Assembly: GCF_024178315.1 (NCBI RefSeq) | Contig: NZ_JAMZIK010000082.1 | Location: 1-39,091 of the forward strand | Direction: 5' to 3' | Source: Siccirubricoccus soli | GTDB lineage: Bacteria > Pseudomonadota > Alphaproteobacteria > Acetobacterales > Acetobacteraceae | DNA length: 39,091 bases | Shown: positions 37,332-39,091 of the stretch, piece by piece | Layout: each line of letters opens with the position of its first letter | Numbering within the stretch: the first letter of the stretch is position 1 | Notes under the pieces: generated by a model | Told to the model about the DNA's origin: nothing | The model's database searches: none | Seen by the model: only the letters and a program-made list of their open reading frames with translations | Made by a program: the position numbers and the translations under genes

Positions 37332-38573
37332 TCAGCCCTTCGGCCAATAAGCCTCGGCCGTCGCCATGGAGGGCGGATCCACCACCTGCGGCACGCCCGA
37401 TTTCCACTGCACGGTGACGAGCTGCGCATCCACCAGCCGGCCGCGCTCATCGTATTTCAGCCGCTTGCTGGGGAAGAACAGCGCCGGGCCCTCATTGCGG
37501 ATGTCGAAGCCGCGGATCGCCTCCGCCACCTTCTTCCGGTCGGGGGAGGCGGCGCGCTCCATCGCCTCCCGCAGGATCATCATGTGCGCATAGGGGAAGA
37601 TGCTGTCATGGCCCATCCAGGGCTCCTTGGTGCGCTCCTTGAAGCGGGCGACCAGCGCGTCCTGCTCCTTGCCCGGCCAATTCGCCATGCAGACCATCAG
37701 CCCTTCCAGGATCTGCGGGCTCGTCAGCTGCACCAGCTCCGGCACTGCCATGTGGCCGCCATTGCCGATGGTCGGCAGCTTCGCCTGGCCGAGGCCATAT
37801 TCGTTCAGCTTCTCCACCAGCAGCTTGTCGTCCGGGACGTTGGTGGCGATCAGCAGCAGGAAGTCCGGCCGTGCGCTGCGCACCTTCTGGATCAGCGGCG
37901 TGGCGTCCGAGAGCGGCGGAGTGAAGGTCTCGTCCACCACGATGCGCAGCCCGTATTTCGCCGCCTCCGTCGCCCGTACTGGCTTCACGAAGCTCTGCGG
38001 CGAGGCGGTGCTGTCCGAGATCAGGCCGACCCGCGTCGGCTTCTTGCCGGTTGCCCGCTCCGCAAGCTGCATCAGCGTCGGCAGGATGGCGATGGCCTGG
38101 TTGTCGTTGGTCGGCGAGGACTGGAAGATGTAGCGGAAGCCGCGGCTCGTCAGGCTGTCGGCGTAGGAGAGGGTCAGCCAGGGGATCTCGGCGCGCTCCG
38201 TCACCTCCGTCACCGCCAGGGTGAAGCTGCTGAGCCAGGCGCCGGTGCCGCCGACCAGGTCCGGCTCCTGCGCCACCAGGCGCTGGGCGGCGTTCTTCGC
38301 CTTCTCCGTGCTGTCGCCGGCATCGTAGATGACGAGCTTCATCTTCGCCCCGCCCAGGGCGCGGACGCCGCCGGAGGCGTTGATGTCGTCGATCGCCATC
38401 TCCGCGCCCATCTTCATCAGCAGCCCCTGGCGCGCCCAGGGGCCGGAGATCGGTGCCAGCAATGCGACCTTCACCTCGGACGGCGCCTGGGCGCGGGCGC
38501 GGCGGACGCCGCCGAGCGTCGCGGCCCCGGCGCCGAGCGCCAGGGCGTCGCGGCGGGTGATGTTGCCTGTCAT
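37332..38573 (-). CDS. Branched-chain-amino-acid-type ABC substrate-binding protein
   Basis: 413 residues from ATG 38573, 8 nt after GGGGAGGG; an ATG at 38600 overlapping the livF stop would add nine residues. A secretion signal with twin arginines (TRRDALALGAGAATLG, cleavage near RARAQA) precedes a type I periplasmic fold: VKVALLAPISGPWARQG, INASGGV, and GLISDSTAS. This is the LivK/Peripla_BP_6 group, which binds amino acids, amides, aromatic acids or urea-like solutes. It follows livF, so it belongs to a Liv-type importer whose permeases lie beyond the right edge. Confidence 0.92.
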   Translation of the reverse strand: MTGNITRRDALALGAGAATLGGVRRARAQAPSEVKVALLAPISGPWARQGLLMKMGAEMAIDDINASGGVRALGGAKMKLVIYDAGDSTEKAKNAAQRLVAQEPDLVGGTGAWLSSFTLAVTEVTERAEIPWLTLSYADSLTSRGFRYIFQSSPTNDNQAIAILPTLMQLAERATGKKPTRVGLISDSTASPQSFVKPVRATEAAKYGLRIVVDETFTPPLSDATPLIQKVRSARPDFLLLIATNVPDDKLLVEKLNEYGLGQAKLPTIGNGGHMAVPELVQLTSPQILEGLMVCMANWPGKEQDALVARFKERTKEPWMGHDSIFPYAHMMILREAMERAASPDRKKVAEAIRGFDIRNEGPALFFPSKRLKYDERGRLVDAQLVTVQWKSGVPQVVDPPSMATAEAYWPKG

Positions 38574-38596
38574 GTCGTTCCCTCCCCGGTGGATGG

Positions 38597-39091
38597 TCAT
38601 CCGTCCTCGCCGATCCCGAGATAGGAGCGGCGCACGCGGTCGTCGCTGAGCAGCGTCTGGTAGGGCCCTTCCAGCACGATGCGGCCGGTCTCCAGCACAT
38701 ACCCGCGGTCGGCCAGCTCCAGCGCCTCCGCCACGCGCTGCTCCACCAGCAGGATGGTCAGCCCGGCCTCCCGGTGGATCTGCGAGATGCGGTCGAAGAT
38801 CATGTCGGCCACCGCCGGGGCTAGGCCCATGGAGGGCTCGTCCAGCATCAGCAGCCGCGGCGCGCTGGCCAGGCCGCGGGCGATGGCCAGCATCTGCTGC
38901 TCTCCGCCCGAGAGGGTGCCGGCGAGCTGGCTTTCCCGCTGCGCCAGGATGGGGAAGAGGGCGTGGATGCGTTCCAGCGTCTCCGCCCAGCGCTGCCGCC
39001 CGGCCTCGGGATAGGCTCCCATCTCGATATTCTCGCGCACCGTCAGGCCCTTGAAGACCTGGCGGCCTTCCGGGACATGAGCGATGCCGAG
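38597..39091 (-). CDS. livF: LivF-type ABC transporter ATP-binding protein (5' part outside the window)
   Basis: The last 164 residues are present; the frame runs off the right edge. Visible are HVPEGRQVFKGLTVRENI (the LivF Q-loop/ENI signature), the ABC signature LSGGEQQ, Walker B LLMLDEP with SMGLAP, and the H-loop region LLVEQR. Walker A lies outside; roughly 70 residues are missing compared with the usual 235-240. It is one of two ATPases of a branched-chain-amino-acid-type importer. Its TGA is 24 bp from the chosen start of the binding-protein gene. Confidence 0.93.
   Translation of the reverse strand, partial: LGIAHVPEGRQVFKGLTVRENIEMGAYPEAGRQRWAETLERIHALFPILAQRESQLAGTLSGGEQQMLAIARGLASAPRLLMLDEPSMGLAPAVADMIFDRISQIHREAGLTILLVEQRVAEALELADRGYVLETGRIVLEGPYQTLLSDDRVRRSYLGIGEDG

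Overview
The window is a chromosomal stretch of a very GC-rich alphaproteobacterium. Three things suggest the Acetobacteraceae (Roseomonas-like): the lepB-rnc-era-recO-parC housekeeping run, an NrsF-type sigma/anti-sigma pair, and many ABC, SDR, enolase-superfamily and TPP-dependent genes typical of soil and water members. This placement comes from gene content and protein style, not from a search.

Layout. (1) 1-3.7 kb: an EmrAB-type efflux pair (minus strand) divergent from its likely TetR repressor, with two identical 15-bp palindromic operators between them. (2) 3.7-5.9 kb: a group IV ornithine/lysine decarboxylase with a long leader (candidate speF-type RNA), followed by an Lrp/AsnC regulator. 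(3) 5.9-14.2 kb: a carbon-acid catabolic island. An enolase-superfamily enzyme, a D-2-hydroxyacid dehydrogenase and an SDR form a minus-strand operon. A second SDR diverges from it, and a complete CUT1 sugar-type ABC importer (ATPase, binding protein, two permeases) follows. (4) 14.4-18.9 kb: a TPP enzyme divergent from a translationally coupled operon of a 64-residue GatC/AtzG-like protein, an amidase and an isopenicillin-N-synthase-like oxygenase. (5) 18.9-21.2 kb: an ECF sigma factor, its NrsF-type membrane anti-sigma factor, a prolyl-hydroxylase-like oxygenase and a hidden 50-residue membrane protein. (6) 21.3-25.1 kb: a second TPP enzyme, a zinc alcohol dehydrogenase and an SDR. (7) 25.2-31.3 kb: lepB, rnc, era, recO, parC. 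(8) 31.3-32.4 kb: a gene-poor kilobase holding a short ORF and a decayed GGDEF diguanylate cyclase. (9) 32.4-37.2 kb: a 1455-residue hybrid histidine kinase with two kinase modules, coupled to a single-domain response regulator. (10) 37.3-39.1 kb: a branched-chain-amino-acid-type binding protein and the 3' part of livF.

The most unusual feature is a family of three structured intergenic elements of about 100-108 nt (5191-5291, 20931-21038 on the minus strand, 23041-23147). Each begins 3 or 4 nt after a stop codon, on the same strand as the preceding gene. They share a conserved order of hairpins, and the stems show compensatory base changes between copies. I do not recognise this family. Other notable points are an apparent in-frame repeat insertion at the N-terminus of Era, an NrsF protein with His where the second sensor cysteine is expected, the GGDEF relic, and small proteins that are easily missed.
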